DNA of 33,586 nt from contig PUMT01000175.1 of NCBI GenBank assembly GCA_003551495.1, positions 1 to 33,586 of the forward strand. Direction: 5' to 3'. The translations under genes were made by a program, and so were the position numbers. The notes under the pieces were generated by a model. That model saw nothing but the letters and a program-made list of their open reading frames with translations. It ran no database searches and was not told where the DNA came from. The stretch comes from Bacteroidota bacterium. Lineage in GTDB: Bacteria; Bacteroidota; Bacteroidia; Bacteroidales; PUMT01. This document shows positions 8,393 through 17,194 of this stretch, piece by piece. How positions within the stretch are numbered: the stretch's first letter is position 1; each line of letters starts with the position of its first letter.

Positions 8393-9429
8393 TTACTGCG
8401 GGCTCTCCTGAAAATAATATTAAACCATGCCCGGAAAAAGTATCTGAAATCGGTAATGACCGGATTCTTTTCATAACTGGCAAGGTATTTTGACTCGGAC
8501 TTCATTATATCTTCGAGTGACCCGGGTAAATCAGCATAATAGGGAGGCACAAGACCGGGCTTGTGCCTTATTCTCTTCTCCTGTAATTTTTTGTTGTAAA
8601 GGGAAAAATAATGGGCACTGAGAGGGCGAACGCCTACCAGCTTTAGTTCCCCCCTGAACCAGTTTATTATCATGGGAATTTCATCAATCCAAACCCGGCG
8701 CAAAAACCTCCCGATAGTAGTTATCCTGAAATCCTCCCGCATTTTGCCGTTTTTCTGAAGATTGTTCATTTTATAGACATAATCCTGCAAATATTCTGAA
8801 TAAGGGTGCATCGTACGCATTTTGTAAACCTTTATAATTTTACCACCCTTCCCAACCCGGTCAAGGGTAATTAAAGGTGCACAGGCTGATCCGGCCTCAG
8901 GCAGTGGCTGTGAATTCTTTCTGGCAACAAAATAGAATACTTTTTTGGTATAACCCTCATTCACAATCTCAAAACCGCAAACACAAAGGCGCCCCAGTAT
9001 TTCTGCCCTTGAGAGGACTTTGCCGCGTCCCCTGGTAAAAAAATTGTATATTTTTTTTGCCAGTACAATTTTAGGAGCAACCCTTTTTATAAGATAATCA
9101 AAAGAATAATAAATATAATTTACCGGCAGGGGCAATGAATTAAGGATACGTTTTTTTCTTATATCCTTTGTTTCAGCATAACCAATAAAGAATCCCCCAT
9201 GCAAGAGCCTTGAATTGGTTTTTGAAAAAAAACCGTTGATATCTTCAAAGTCATTTAACCTGTTCGGGTTGGAGATGTACTTCAGCGAGTTTTCGTCATG
9301 CATATCCAGATCAGCAGAGTCTGTTACGGAAATTACTGCCCGCCTGGATATGCTGCCGTTGATAAGTTGGCCGTCTATAAGCTCCCTGACCTTCTCCCCC
9401 GATTTTTGTTCAATAAGAATATCGCTCAT
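8389..9429 (-). CDS. Sugar transferase (polyprenyl-phosphate glycosylphosphotransferase family)
   Basis: The C-terminal half (about 175-346) is a bacterial sugar transferase domain, the family that moves a sugar-phosphate onto undecaprenyl phosphate to start a surface polysaccharide. Visible blocks are RVGKGGKIIKVYKMRTM, EDFRITTIGRFLRRVWIDEI, ELKLVGVRPLSAHYF and KPGLVPPYYADLP, matching the usual GrFLRr, DElPq and VGpRP pattern with substitutions. The N-terminal 170 residues are unlike the membrane region of WcaJ-type enzymes; I see no five-helix bundle and do not recognise this part. The usual SPGP-F-Q stretch before the KMRTM block is replaced by CAPLITLDR. It is divergent from the export module at 9783, so it is probably part of the same polysaccharide function. 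Activity is likely but not certain because of the degenerate first block. Confidence 0.75.
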   Translation of the reverse strand: MSDILIEQKSGEKVRELIDGQLINGSISRRAVISVTDSADLDMHDENSLKYISNPNRLNDFEDINGFFSKTNSRLLHGGFFIGYAETKDIRKKRILNSLPLPVNYIYYSFDYLIKRVAPKIVLAKKIYNFFTRGRGKVLSRAEILGRLCVCGFEIVNEGYTKKVFYFVARKNSQPLPEAGSACAPLITLDRVGKGGKIIKVYKMRTMHPYSEYLQDYVYKMNNLQKNGKMREDFRITTIGRFLRRVWIDEIPMIINWFRGELKLVGVRPLSAHYFSLYNKKLQEKRIRHKPGLVPPYYADLPGSLEDIMKSESKYLASYEKNPVITDFRYFFRAWFNIIFRRARSN

Positions 9430-9469
9430 AGCAATTTAATATACGAATCCCGACCTGAAAAGTTACCGG

Positions 9470-9477
9470 CAAATATA
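9470..9477 (-). promoter_or_regulatory. Candidate -7 box of the sugar transferase gene
   Basis: The minus strand reads TATATTTG 41 bases before the ATG at 9429. A second TATATTTG sits at 9552-9559 and would give a longer leader containing the hairpin at 9532-9550. Neither has a good -33 box. Confidence 0.45.
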
Positions 9478-9744
9478 CATGAATTCCCCATGATTCTGAA
9501 GATTCACAAAAAGACATGAATAAATGTGGGGAATTGACCTTCGGTCGATTTCAAATATACGTATGAATTATTTTCAGCTAATCCACACAATAATCATGGA
9601 TTATTATCCGGATCATTCATCAGTTTATGGAACCTTTTTCCGGCACTATCACTGTCTTATTCTTCAAACAATTAAATAATAAATCCTTTTTAAAACTTAT
9701 TAAAAAGTGATCCGTATAATAGAATTAATTTGAGATAAATATTA

Positions 9745-9752
9745 TATGTTTG
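9745..9752 (+). promoter_or_regulatory. Candidate -7 box of the export operon
   Basis: TATGTTTG matches TAnnTTTG, 30 bases before the start of the Wza-like gene. The expected -33 region (about 9721-9724) is a poor match, so the promoter may be weak or regulated. Confidence 0.45.
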
Positions 9753-9782
9753 CAGGTTAACACATCATAAGATTCCGCAATA

Positions 9783-10538
9783 ATGCAAAAAATACCTATA
9801 TGCTTGTTGTTCCTGGTAATTATCGGGCAGTCCTGTATACACAACAGGCAACTTCAATACATGCAGGACATTGATGAGATACCGGAGTACTTCCCTCTAA
9901 AACATCATTATACTATTCGCCAGGGTGATCTGCTGTATATCAGGGTTCTTACACTTGATATGGCATTTCATGAAATGTTCGAACCCGATACACGTTACAG
10001 GGAAAGAATAATGACCAATGAGGCAGGACTGTATATTGAAGGATACAGTGTGGATGAAAAGGGGTATATTTCTCTTCCGGTACTTGAAAGGATACATGTT
10101 GCGGGTAATACTGTTGAAGAAGCCAAGGCTGTTATCCAGAAGAAGGTTGACGAGCTCTTCAAGGATGCCAGGGTTGAGGTAAAGCTGCTGAACTTCAGGG
10201 TTACCGTTATGGGTGAAGTTGCAAGACCCGGTGTTTACAACAATTACCTGAACTATATGACCCTGTTTGATGCATTGGCAAAAGCCGGCAATATAACGGA
10301 ATACGGCAACCGGAGGAATGTCCTGGTTATGCGAAAGGGTGAAAACAGCACTACAACAATGAAAGTAGACCTCACTGCTGCAGGGGTTTTACATTCTGAC
10401 GCCTATTACCTTCAGCCAAACGATGTGATAATAGTTGAGCCTAATACCAGCAGGGCATTCAATCTGAATATACCGACCATTAGTCTGGCCTTTTCTGCTG
10501 TCAGCACATTTTTGTTATTACTCAATTTCTTCAAATAA
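9783..10538 (+). CDS. Polysaccharide export lipoprotein, Wza-like
   Basis: A 251-residue outer-membrane polysaccharide export protein. A short signal peptide ends in a lipobox-like GQSC (C18), so it should be a lipoprotein. The Poly_export domain begins at YTIRQGDLLYIRV (about 43-55) and continues through EKGYISLPVLERIHVAGNTVEEA. An SLBB-type domain follows: VTVMGEVARPGVYNNYLNYMTLFDALAKAGNI. The C-terminus has a hydrophobic helix (ISLAFSAVSTFLLLLNFF), which in this family forms the outer-membrane part. It is shorter than E. coli Wza (about 380), as is common in Bacteroidota. The Wzc-like gene begins 7 bases downstream, so the two are translated from one message and should form the trans-envelope export complex. 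Confidence 0.9.
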   Translation: MQKIPICLLFLVIIGQSCIHNRQLQYMQDIDEIPEYFPLKHHYTIRQGDLLYIRVLTLDMAFHEMFEPDTRYRERIMTNEAGLYIEGYSVDEKGYISLPVLERIHVAGNTVEEAKAVIQKKVDELFKDARVEVKLLNFRVTVMGEVARPGVYNNYLNYMTLFDALAKAGNITEYGNRRNVLVMRKGENSTTTMKVDLTAAGVLHSDAYYLQPNDVIIVEPNTSRAFNLNIPTISLAFSAVSTFLLLLNFFK

Positions 10539-10545
10539 CCCTTGT

Positions 10546-12921
10546 ATGGATAAACAGAAGGAAAATTTTTTTCAGGAAGAAACGATCGACATCAAGAAAT
10601 ACCTTTTCAGGGGATTGAGAAACTGGTACTGGTTTGTGATTTGTATTTTGCTGGCCTATGCCGTTGCCTATTACATAAACAGGTTTTCTGAACCTGTTTA
10701 TAATGTGGGGGGAGCGACTGTAATGGTTCGTCATGAACGTATGCGTCCATCAGGACTTGAAGGATTCATCGAAAGCTTTGAGCTTGTTCAATCCCGTACC
10801 ACCACTCAAAACCAGATGGAGGTGCTCAGGTCATTCACGCTTAGCAGACGCGCCATGGAGGAACTCGATTTTGGGGTAACCTATGTTGCAGTAGGCAGGT
10901 TCAGGAATTCTGAAATGTACCGTAATTCAGATATAAGGGTTCATCCTGATACTTCCAGGTATCAGCGAAAAGGTTATCCCGTATATGTTACTATACTCTC
11001 TGAACATGAGTACAGGCTGGAGATTGATGACGATATTGGTGTAGACAGAATAATGAGATTCGGGGAACAGTTTGAACACGAAATGTTCAGTTTCAGTATT
11101 ACCCTTGAAAATAATGATTACAGGCATGAAAGGTATTATTTCACCATAAACGATCTGAATTCTCTTGCTAACCGCTACAGGAGAAGGCTGGATATTGAAG
11201 TTAACGACCCCACAACAGGTTCAGTACTGTTTCTTTCTTCAACAGGGAAAGTCCCCGCACAGGAAGCCGATTATCTGAATAAGCTGATGGAACTCTTCAT
11301 AAGGATGGATCTTGAGGAGAAAAACCAAACAGCAATCAACACTATGGAATTCATTGATGTCCAGCTGGTAGATATAACAGACTCACTTAATAATGTGGAA
11401 AGTGAGCTTGAAAGGTTCAGACTGGACAACAGGATCATGAATCTGGGACATGAGGGACAGATGGTTTTCAATAAGCTTGAAAGCTTTCACAGTGAAAAGG
11501 TATCCCTCAATGTAAAGGAAAAATACTACGACTACCTGTTAAGTTATCTTTCAGACAAAACAGCTTACAACGACCTTATAGCACCATCGGCAATAGGTAT
11601 TGGAGATCCGCTTTTGAACTCCCTGATTGATCAGCTGAATGAGCTTTACAGGGAACGCAGCCTTTTGGGATTCAACGTTCAGGAGAACAATCCTCGACTG
11701 ATCCAGGTTGAGAAAATTATTGTAGAGGTTACCAATGCATTGAAGGAAAATGTTAAATCAATGGTTGCAGCCAACAATATTGCAATAGCAGATGTAGAGG
11801 AACGTATAGAAGAAGTTGAAAGGGAGATCATGCAACTGCCGCTCAGGGAGAGGCAGATGCTGGGAATGGAAAGACGTTTCAACCTTAACAATGAACTTTA
11901 TACTTACCTGATGGAAAAAAGAGCTGAAGCAAGTATTGCAAAAGCTGCCAATATCTCAGACAACAGGATACTTGATTCTGCGCGCCCGGAACACGCCACA
12001 ATGGTCAGCCCAAAACGTTCCAGAAATTTTTTTCTTGCATTCTTCGTTGGTTTTGGCTTACCGGTTTTGCTGATAATACTCAGGGATTTCTTCAATACGA
12101 AAATTGTTGATCAGACTGAAATTGAAAGCAAGACCAATGTGCCGGTAACAGGTACTATAGGTCACAACCGCTTCCCTACCGAAATACCTGTACATGACAA
12201 TCCTAAATCAGGAATATCTGAATCTTTCAGGGCACTGAGGACTAACCTGCAGTATATGCTGAAAAAAGAGGAAAAGCATATTATTTCAATAACTTCTACC
12301 GTAAAAGGCGAAGGGAAAACATTTTGTGCTGTCAACCTTGCTTCGGTAATAGCTGTATCAGAGAAAAAAACATTACTTGTAGGCCTTGACCTGAGAAAGC
12401 CAAGGATAAACTCCATTTTCGGACTGGGCAAAACACCCGGTCTGAGCACATATCTTATCGGCAATAACGGCCTGAATGACATTATCAGAAAAACTGACAA
12501 CGAGTATCTTGATGTTGTCACATCAGGACCTGTACCTCCCAATCCTGCTGAATTGCTGCAGAATGAAAAAATGAAGGAATTTATTTCAATTATTAAGGAA
12601 AAATATGATTATATAATATTTGATACACCCCCTGTTGCATTCGTATCGGATGCAATGATAGCAAATGAATACTGCAACCTGACACTATTTGTTGTCCGTC
12701 AGAATTTTTCACGCAAACAGGTTATTGAACTGATAAACGACCTCTATAATAAAAAGGACTTTGGCAATATCGGCATTCTTATAAATGATGTGAAAGCTTC
12801 CGGGTATTACGGATACGGATATGGATACGGATACAATCAATATTTAACCGAAGGTTATTACGGTGAAGATGACCTCCGGCAAGGAATGAAAGAGAAAGTA
12901 AAAAGAATTTTCAATCTTTAG
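10546..12921 (+). CDS. Wzc-like chain-length regulator and tyrosine autokinase
   Basis: A 791-residue inner-membrane protein that joins a Wzz-type chain-length domain to a cytoplasmic BY-kinase. The first membrane helix is at about 25-45 (FVICILLAYAVAYYI). A long periplasmic part with coiled-coil segments ends at a second helix near 493-512 (FFLAFFVGFGLPVLLIIL). The kinase has Walker A KGEGKTF (about 586-592), Walker A' LVGLDLRKPRI and Walker B IIFDTPPVAFVSD. The tail is a tyrosine cluster, GYYGYGYGYGYNQYLTEGYY, the usual autophosphorylation site. The tail is coded by near-identical hexamers (GGATAC/GGATAT). Phosphorylation should control oligomerisation and polymer length together with the Wza-like protein upstream. 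Confidence 0.93.
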   Translation: MDKQKENFFQEETIDIKKYLFRGLRNWYWFVICILLAYAVAYYINRFSEPVYNVGGATVMVRHERMRPSGLEGFIESFELVQSRTTTQNQMEVLRSFTLSRRAMEELDFGVTYVAVGRFRNSEMYRNSDIRVHPDTSRYQRKGYPVYVTILSEHEYRLEIDDDIGVDRIMRFGEQFEHEMFSFSITLENNDYRHERYYFTINDLNSLANRYRRRLDIEVNDPTTGSVLFLSSTGKVPAQEADYLNKLMELFIRMDLEEKNQTAINTMEFIDVQLVDITDSLNNVESELERFRLDNRIMNLGHEGQMVFNKLESFHSEKVSLNVKEKYYDYLLSYLSDKTAYNDLIAPSAIGIGDPLLNSLIDQLNELYRERSLLGFNVQENNPRLIQVEKIIVEVTNALKENVKSMVAANNIAIADVEERIEEVEREIMQLPLRERQMLGMERRFNLNNELYTYLMEKRAEASIAKAANISDNRILDSARPEHATMVSPKRSRNFFLAFFVGFGLPVLLIILRDFFNTKIVDQTEIESKTNVPVTGTIGHNRFPTEIPVHDNPKSGISESFRALRTNLQYMLKKEEKHIISITSTVKGEGKTFCAVNLASVIAVSEKKTLLVGLDLRKPRINSIFGLGKTPGLSTYLIGNNGLNDIIRKTDNEYLDVVTSGPVPPNPAELLQNEKMKEFISIIKEKYDYIIFDTPPVAFVSDAMIANEYCNLTLFVVRQNFSRKQVIELINDLYNKKDFGNIGILINDVKASGYYGYGYGYGYNQYLTEGYYGEDDLRQGMKEKVKRIFNL

Positions 12922-12925
12922 TATC

Positions 12926-13438
12926 ATGCCCCTGACCAACAAAAGTCCACTCTGGTTTGCTGTGTCAACAAGATCCCGTTTTGAAAAAAAAGTACTGAAA
13001 GCACTGGAGGAAAAGGGTATTGACGCCTGGCTGCCACTGCAAAAAAAAATGAAACAGTGGAGTGACCGCCGGAAGATTGTAGAGGAGCCTCTGTTGCGGT
13101 GTTATATTTTTGTAAGGATAACCGCTGATGAATATTTAAATGTGTTGAACACAAAAGGTGTTGTAAGATTCATTACTTTTTCAGGAAAAGCTGTTCCGAT
13201 ACCGGAAGAGCAGATCAGCACCCTGAAAAAGCTGGTTGCAACAAAAGTCGAAATGGATGTGACACAGGAGAAACTGGAGGTGGGTGATAAAGTAAGGGTG
13301 GCAACAGGTCCGCTGTTCGGATTAACCGGACACCTGGTAGATTACCGGGGCAGGCAAAAAGTAATGATGCAAATTGAGCAAACAGGACATACTTTGCTTA
13401 TTACCATCCCCAGAAGCTTTCTCGAGCCTGTAGAATAA
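12926..13438 (+). CDS. UpxY-type NusG paralog, transcription antiterminator
   Basis: A 170-residue NusG-family protein. The N-terminal NGN domain covers roughly residues 8-100 (PLWFAVSTRSRFEKKVLKALEEKGIDA, LLRCYIFVRI, VVRFITFSGKAVPIP). The C-terminal KOW domain contains EVGDKVRVATGPLFGLTGHLVDYRGRQKVMMQIE. Bacteroides UpxY proteins of this type keep RNA polymerase elongating through long capsule operons, and are normally the first gene of the locus. Here it is third, 4 bases after the Wzc-like gene, with no glycosyltransferase genes after it. It may act on this short module, or in trans on a synthesis cluster elsewhere. It is not the housekeeping NusG, which normally sits beside secE and the ribosomal proteins. 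Confidence 0.85.
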   Translation: MPLTNKSPLWFAVSTRSRFEKKVLKALEEKGIDAWLPLQKKMKQWSDRRKIVEEPLLRCYIFVRITADEYLNVLNTKGVVRFITFSGKAVPIPEEQISTLKKLVATKVEMDVTQEKLEVGDKVRVATGPLFGLTGHLVDYRGRQKVMMQIEQTGHTLLITIPRSFLEPVE

Positions 13439-13500
13439 AGCTGAACAGTCAGGCGGTGAGTTTAGATTTTTTAAAGCCCTATGTAAAAAACCGGATTTTA

Positions 13501-15183
13501 ATGAAAAAATACCTTATCACTTTGTCTGTATTTTTTTCCCTGGTTGGAGGTTCTTTCTGCCAATCAGTGCCTGAACATATTTCAAACAGACCCCTTTACG
13601 ATTTTCTTGACGAGCTGGCCAATGAACATATCATAAGTCTTTCTTCAGCAGTAAAGCCTTATTCCCGCTCATTTATAGCAAAAAAACTTACAGAGGCCTA
13701 TGAAAACAAAGCCACTCTTTCTCCCCGTCAACTCCATCAAATTGAGGTGTACCTGAATGATTTTGCTCCTGAACTGAGGGAAAAGGTTAAAAGCAGACTG
13801 GCTATTGTTGAAAGGGATTCAACTTTTATATGGAGTCTTTTACCCCCTGTTATGAATTACAGTGATTCACTTTTCAGATTCAGTCTGAAACCAGTTTACG
13901 GTATTCAATATTACAAAAATGAAAACGGAAGTATCAGGCACACCTGGGGAGGACTTGCTGCACATTCATACGTGGGGGATAACTGGGCAGTCTGGGCAAG
14001 TCTGCGTGATAATCAGCAAAAGGGAGGAAGGCTTGCAAGGCCTGCATACCTTGTGCAGTCACAGGGCGGGGCTTACAAGGGCATTACCGGAGGGGGCAAA
14101 GGAGGGGAATTCAGCGAAATGAGAGCAGGTATATCGTGGTCATGGTCATGGGGAAGCCTTAGTTTTGAGAAGGATCATGTAGTTATAGGCGACAATTACA
14201 ATGGTGCAAACATTCTTTCCGGACGAACTCCTTCATATCCTATGGTAAAACTTCATATGAACCCGGCTCCCTGGTTAAACTTCAATTATCACCACGGCTG
14301 GCTGGTGTCGAAAGAAATTGACAGTCTGAGGACATATACTCCTTACGAAGGTGCCCCCGAACGGAAAATTTACCTTCCCAAATATATTTCGGTAAATATG
14401 TTCACTTTCACCCCAGTTGAACGGCTGGACATCTCTATCGGGAATTCTATTATTTACAGCGATATGGATGTATATCCCGGCTATCTTATCCCTTTTGCAT
14501 TTTTCAAATCCATAGTCCACACACAAAGCCAGAACACAGGACACAACCATAACTCGGCAATGTTTGTCAATGTGAGCAGCCGTAACATCAGGCATCTGCA
14601 TTTGTACGGAACATGGTTCGTTGACGAGTTTTCCGTAACCCGTATAGGCGACAGTGAAAGAACCAATTTTACCAGCACCAAGGCAGGGTTCCGCCTTAGC
14701 AACTGGCCACTGAAAGATATTTCAATTACAGGTGAATATACATTTACATACCCGAAAACATTTCAGCACCGGACTCCATCAACAACGTTTGAAACTAACC
14801 GTTTCAATCTCGGACATTACCTGAAAGACAACTCCCGTGAGCTTTATATGTCAATCGAAGCAAAGCCCCTGAAGGGCATGAACCTGTTTGTTTCATACCT
14901 TCATGCCGAAAAAGGGAATTTAAGGCCATATATTTATGGTGTGGGGCCAATGGACCGCGACCCATTCATGGATGATGTGGTATGGAGAAATAAAACAGTT
15001 TCTATTGGTGGCAGCTACTTATTTTATAACAATATAAGCCTGTTTGCCGAATTCCATCAAAAAGATATCAGGGGTTACGATGTTGACGGAGTTACCGCAC
15101 AGGAATACCTTGATATGTTCACCCCTGAAATATTCCACGGATGGAACAATACTTTCACATTTGGTTTGCAAATGGGTTTTTGA
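13501..15183 (+). CDS. Wzi-like capsule assembly outer-membrane protein
   Basis: A 560-residue secreted protein. Residues 1-20 form a signal peptide (KKYLITLSVFFSLVGGSFC). The rest is rich in aromatic residues and alternating patterns typical of an outer-membrane beta-barrel, and ends in the aromatic-terminated FGLQMGF. The layout, with a small helical part after the signal (YDFLDELANEHIISL) and then the barrel, matches the Capsule_assemb_Wzi family. In E. coli, Wzi anchors capsule to the cell surface. The ORF track begins at GTG 13456, but the signal peptide shows that ATG 13501 is the true start. It lies 62 bases after the UpxY-like gene in the same direction. Confidence 0.82.
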   Translation: MKKYLITLSVFFSLVGGSFCQSVPEHISNRPLYDFLDELANEHIISLSSAVKPYSRSFIAKKLTEAYENKATLSPRQLHQIEVYLNDFAPELREKVKSRLAIVERDSTFIWSLLPPVMNYSDSLFRFSLKPVYGIQYYKNENGSIRHTWGGLAAHSYVGDNWAVWASLRDNQQKGGRLARPAYLVQSQGGAYKGITGGGKGGEFSEMRAGISWSWSWGSLSFEKDHVVIGDNYNGANILSGRTPSYPMVKLHMNPAPWLNFNYHHGWLVSKEIDSLRTYTPYEGAPERKIYLPKYISVNMFTFTPVERLDISIGNSIIYSDMDVYPGYLIPFAFFKSIVHTQSQNTGHNHNSAMFVNVSSRNIRHLHLYGTWFVDEFSVTRIGDSERTNFTSTKAGFRLSNWPLKDISITGEYTFTYPKTFQHRTPSTTFETNRFNLGHYLKDNSRELYMSIEAKPLKGMNLFVSYLHAEKGNLRPYIYGVGPMDRDPFMDDVVWRNKTVSIGGSYLFYNNISLFAEFHQKDIRGYDVDGVTAQEYLDMFTPEIFHGWNNTFTFGLQMGF

Positions 15184-15190
15184 AAAAAAA

Positions 15191-15198
15191 TATTTTTG
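15191..15198 (+). promoter_or_regulatory. Candidate -7 box for the ZIP transporter
   Basis: TATTTTTG matches TAnnTTTG and lies 18 bases before the ATG at 15216. A TTTG at 15165-15168 inside the end of the Wzi-like gene could be the -33 box, with a rather long spacer of 22. This would let the transporter be expressed apart from the export genes. Confidence 0.45.
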
Positions 15199-15215
15199 CT
15201 AAAAAATAAAGGAAA

Positions 15216-16034
15216 ATGTTTACAACTGAAGTACTGTTAGCTTTATTGATAACATTGCTGGCCGGACTTGCCACCGGAATAGGCAGTGCCCTTGCATTTT
15301 TCACCAAAACAACCAATACCAGATTTCTTGCAATTGCTCTCGGGTTCTCAGCAGGAGTTATGATATACATTTCCATGGTCGAAATATTTTTCACTGCCCA
15401 GGAAAAACTTGTTGATGAGCTGGGTAAAGGACGGGGAAACTGGGTGAATGTAATGGCATTCTTTGGAGGAATTGTTTTTATCGGACTGATTGACAGGCTT
15501 GTGCCATCATCTGAAAATCCTCATGAAGTAAAAAAGGTAGAGGACCTTGACGAGGAAAAAAATTTGGAACTAAAAAAGAAAATAAAGCTGAAGCGGCTTG
15601 GAATGTTTACAGCGCTCGCCATAGCCATTCACAATTTTCCTGAGGGGATGGCCACCTTTTTTGCAGCTCTTTCTGATCTTTCAATAGGGATACCGATAGC
15701 AATAGCCATTGCTATTCATAATATTCCTGAAGGTATTGCTATTTCTGTCCCCATTTACTATTCAACAGGAAGCAGGCGCAAAGCCTTTATCTATTCATTC
15801 CTTTCAGGGCTTGCTGAACCTCTCGGAGCAATTATAGGTTTTCTTGTCCTGGGACCATTTATGAACGATGTTGTTTTTGGGATAACATTTGCTTCCATTG
15901 CAGGCATCATGATTTTTATTTCATTTGATGAACTGCTGCCTGCAGCAAGGGAATATGGTGAACACCATCTTTCTGTTTACGGTCTTGTGGGAGGAATGGC
16001 GGTAATGGCTTTGTCTCTCCTGCTGCTTATCTGA
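15216..16034 (+). CDS. zupT: ZIP family divalent metal transporter, ZupT-like
   Basis: A 272-residue inner-membrane protein with about eight membrane helices that should import zinc and perhaps iron or manganese. The two diagnostic helices carry HNFPEGMATFFAALSD (from 138) and HNIPEGIAISVPIYYS (from 167), whose His and Glu residues form the metal site in ZIP proteins. A charged cytoplasmic loop with many Lys and Glu residues (about 105-130) precedes them. E. coli ZupT is 257 residues, so the length is normal. No Zur-type operator was recognised upstream. It is on the same strand as the export operon but probably has its own promoter. Confidence 0.92.
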   Translation: MFTTEVLLALLITLLAGLATGIGSALAFFTKTTNTRFLAIALGFSAGVMIYISMVEIFFTAQEKLVDELGKGRGNWVNVMAFFGGIVFIGLIDRLVPSSENPHEVKKVEDLDEEKNLELKKKIKLKRLGMFTALAIAIHNFPEGMATFFAALSDLSIGIPIAIAIAIHNIPEGIAISVPIYYSTGSRRKAFIYSFLSGLAEPLGAIIGFLVLGPFMNDVVFGITFASIAGIMIFISFDELLPAAREYGEHHLSVYGLVGGMAVMALSLLLLI

Positions 16035-16044
16035 TAGGGAAGCC

Positions 16045-16066
16045 TGGCTTTTTTTAAAAAATGCCA
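16045..16066. terminator. Dyad between convergent genes
   Basis: TGGCTTTTTTTAAAAAATGCCA is a 22-base near-perfect palindrome (one T-T mismatch) between the stops of the ZIP gene (16034) and the SDR gene (16102). It has T/A runs on both strands and could serve as a weak bidirectional terminator, though the GC part of the stem is only four pairs at the base. Confidence 0.35.
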
Positions 16067-16101
16067 AAGGATTGAATATTGCAGAAAAAGCCCGTATTTG
16101 C

Positions 16102-17124
16102 TTATTCTATTTTCCGGGCAAACTTTTCAAGAAATATCCTGCCGGTCCATTCAACGGTCTCATTTATGGGAGTAAATTTATATGAAAGTGTTTGCTCAAT
16201 TTTTTCACTGGAATAATAAGTTTTGCTTCTCCCGGCTCTTGCCATCTCTTTTGTAAGCACAGGTTTTGAAAAAAACAGTTTGCTTTTTAGCCAGGCCAGT
16301 CTCCAGCCAACTTCAAGCATTCTTTCAGAAGCAGGTACTTTAGGGCCTTGTAAACCAAGGGAGCCGGCTATCATATCAAACAGCTGCTTGTATGACAGGT
16401 TTTCAGAATTCAGAATAAACCTTTCACCCTTAACCGGACAATCCATGAGCCGGATCATACATCTGCAAACATCACGTACATCCACAAACCCGGTAACCCC
16501 GGTTGTGTAATATTTCATGCCACGGTATATCCTGTAAAAAAAGGACGGGCTGCCCCTTTTCCAGCTACCAGGCCCGAGAATAACCGAAGGATTTACTATT
16601 ACTGCATTGAGACCCTCATTAATCCCTTTCCATACCTCCATTTCCGAATGAAATTTACTCACAGAATAGGCACTTTTCCTTCCGTTGTTCTTCCAAATAT
16701 CAGTCTCCCCTGTCATTTTACCTTCAGCAGCTTTTCCCATCGCAGCAACAGAACTGACATGGCAAAATTTTTCAACTCCTGTTTTAAGGGCCCCGTAAAC
16801 CAGGTTTGAAGTTCCTTCAATATTGTTTTCGATCATCCTGCGGCGATCGGACGGATCAAACGAAACAGATGATGCAGCATGGTAAACCTTTGTGACTCCA
16901 TCAAGTGCATCCTCAACTGAAACAGGATCCAGCATATCACCTTCAACCCACCTTAAGCGGCTGAAAAGTTCATCGGGATCATCTCTGTAAAAGCTGAAAA
17001 CCTCCCTGACCCCTTCAAGATTTGATGTACTCCTTCTTAATGCCTTAACTTCTGAATTTTCAGAGGCCAGAGTGTAAAGAAGGTGAGAGCCGAGAAAACC
17101 GGTGCCACCTGTTACCAGTATCAT
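16102..17124 (-). CDS. NAD(P)-dependent epimerase/dehydratase, extended SDR
   Basis: A 340-residue extended short-chain dehydrogenase. The N-terminal nucleotide-binding motif is VTGGTGFLGSHL (GxxGxxG). The catalytic serine region is HVSSVAAMG and the active-site pair is Y153xxxK157 in YSVSK. Downstream, NPSVILGPG and GFVDVRDV are typical of the dihydroflavonol-4-reductase-like and 3-beta-hydroxysteroid-dehydrogenase-like branch of the family. The substrate cannot be told from sequence. It is monocistronic, convergent with the ZIP gene and divergent from ribE. A -7 box on the minus strand lies 17 bases upstream. Confidence 0.85.
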   Translation of the reverse strand: MILVTGGTGFLGSHLLYTLASENSEVKALRRSTSNLEGVREVFSFYRDDPDELFSRLRWVEGDMLDPVSVEDALDGVTKVYHAASSVSFDPSDRRRMIENNIEGTSNLVYGALKTGVEKFCHVSSVAAMGKAAEGKMTGETDIWKNNGRKSAYSVSKFHSEMEVWKGINEGLNAVIVNPSVILGPGSWKRGSPSFFYRIYRGMKYYTTGVTGFVDVRDVCRCMIRLMDCPVKGERFILNSENLSYKQLFDMIAGSLGLQGPKVPASERMLEVGWRLAWLKSKLFFSKPVLTKEMARAGRSKTYYSSEKIEQTLSYKFTPINETVEWTGRIFLEKFARKIE

Positions 17125-17140
17125 AAAATATGCTTTTTCT

Positions 17141-17148
17141 CAAAAGTA
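17141..17148 (-). promoter_or_regulatory. -7 box of the SDR gene
   Basis: The minus strand reads TACTTTTG, a strong form of TAnnTTTG, 17 bases before the ATG. No clear -33 box at the right distance. Confidence 0.5.
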
Positions 17149-17194
17149 AAAAAAGGAGACGGGAAAACGAAGATAATTCCTCAAAAGGGAAATT

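Larger units (their letters stand above)
9430..9782. other. Divergent intergenic region of the polysaccharide locus
   Basis: This 353-base gap carries no gene that I can support. It holds TAnnTTTG matches for both directions: TATATTTG on the minus strand at 9470-9477 and 9552-9559, and TATGTTTG on the plus strand at 9745-9752. It also has two small hairpins: AATTGACC/GGTCGATT (9532-9550, three-base loop, one G-U pair) and CTTTTTAA/TTAAAAAG (9686-9707, six-base loop). Confidence 0.6.
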
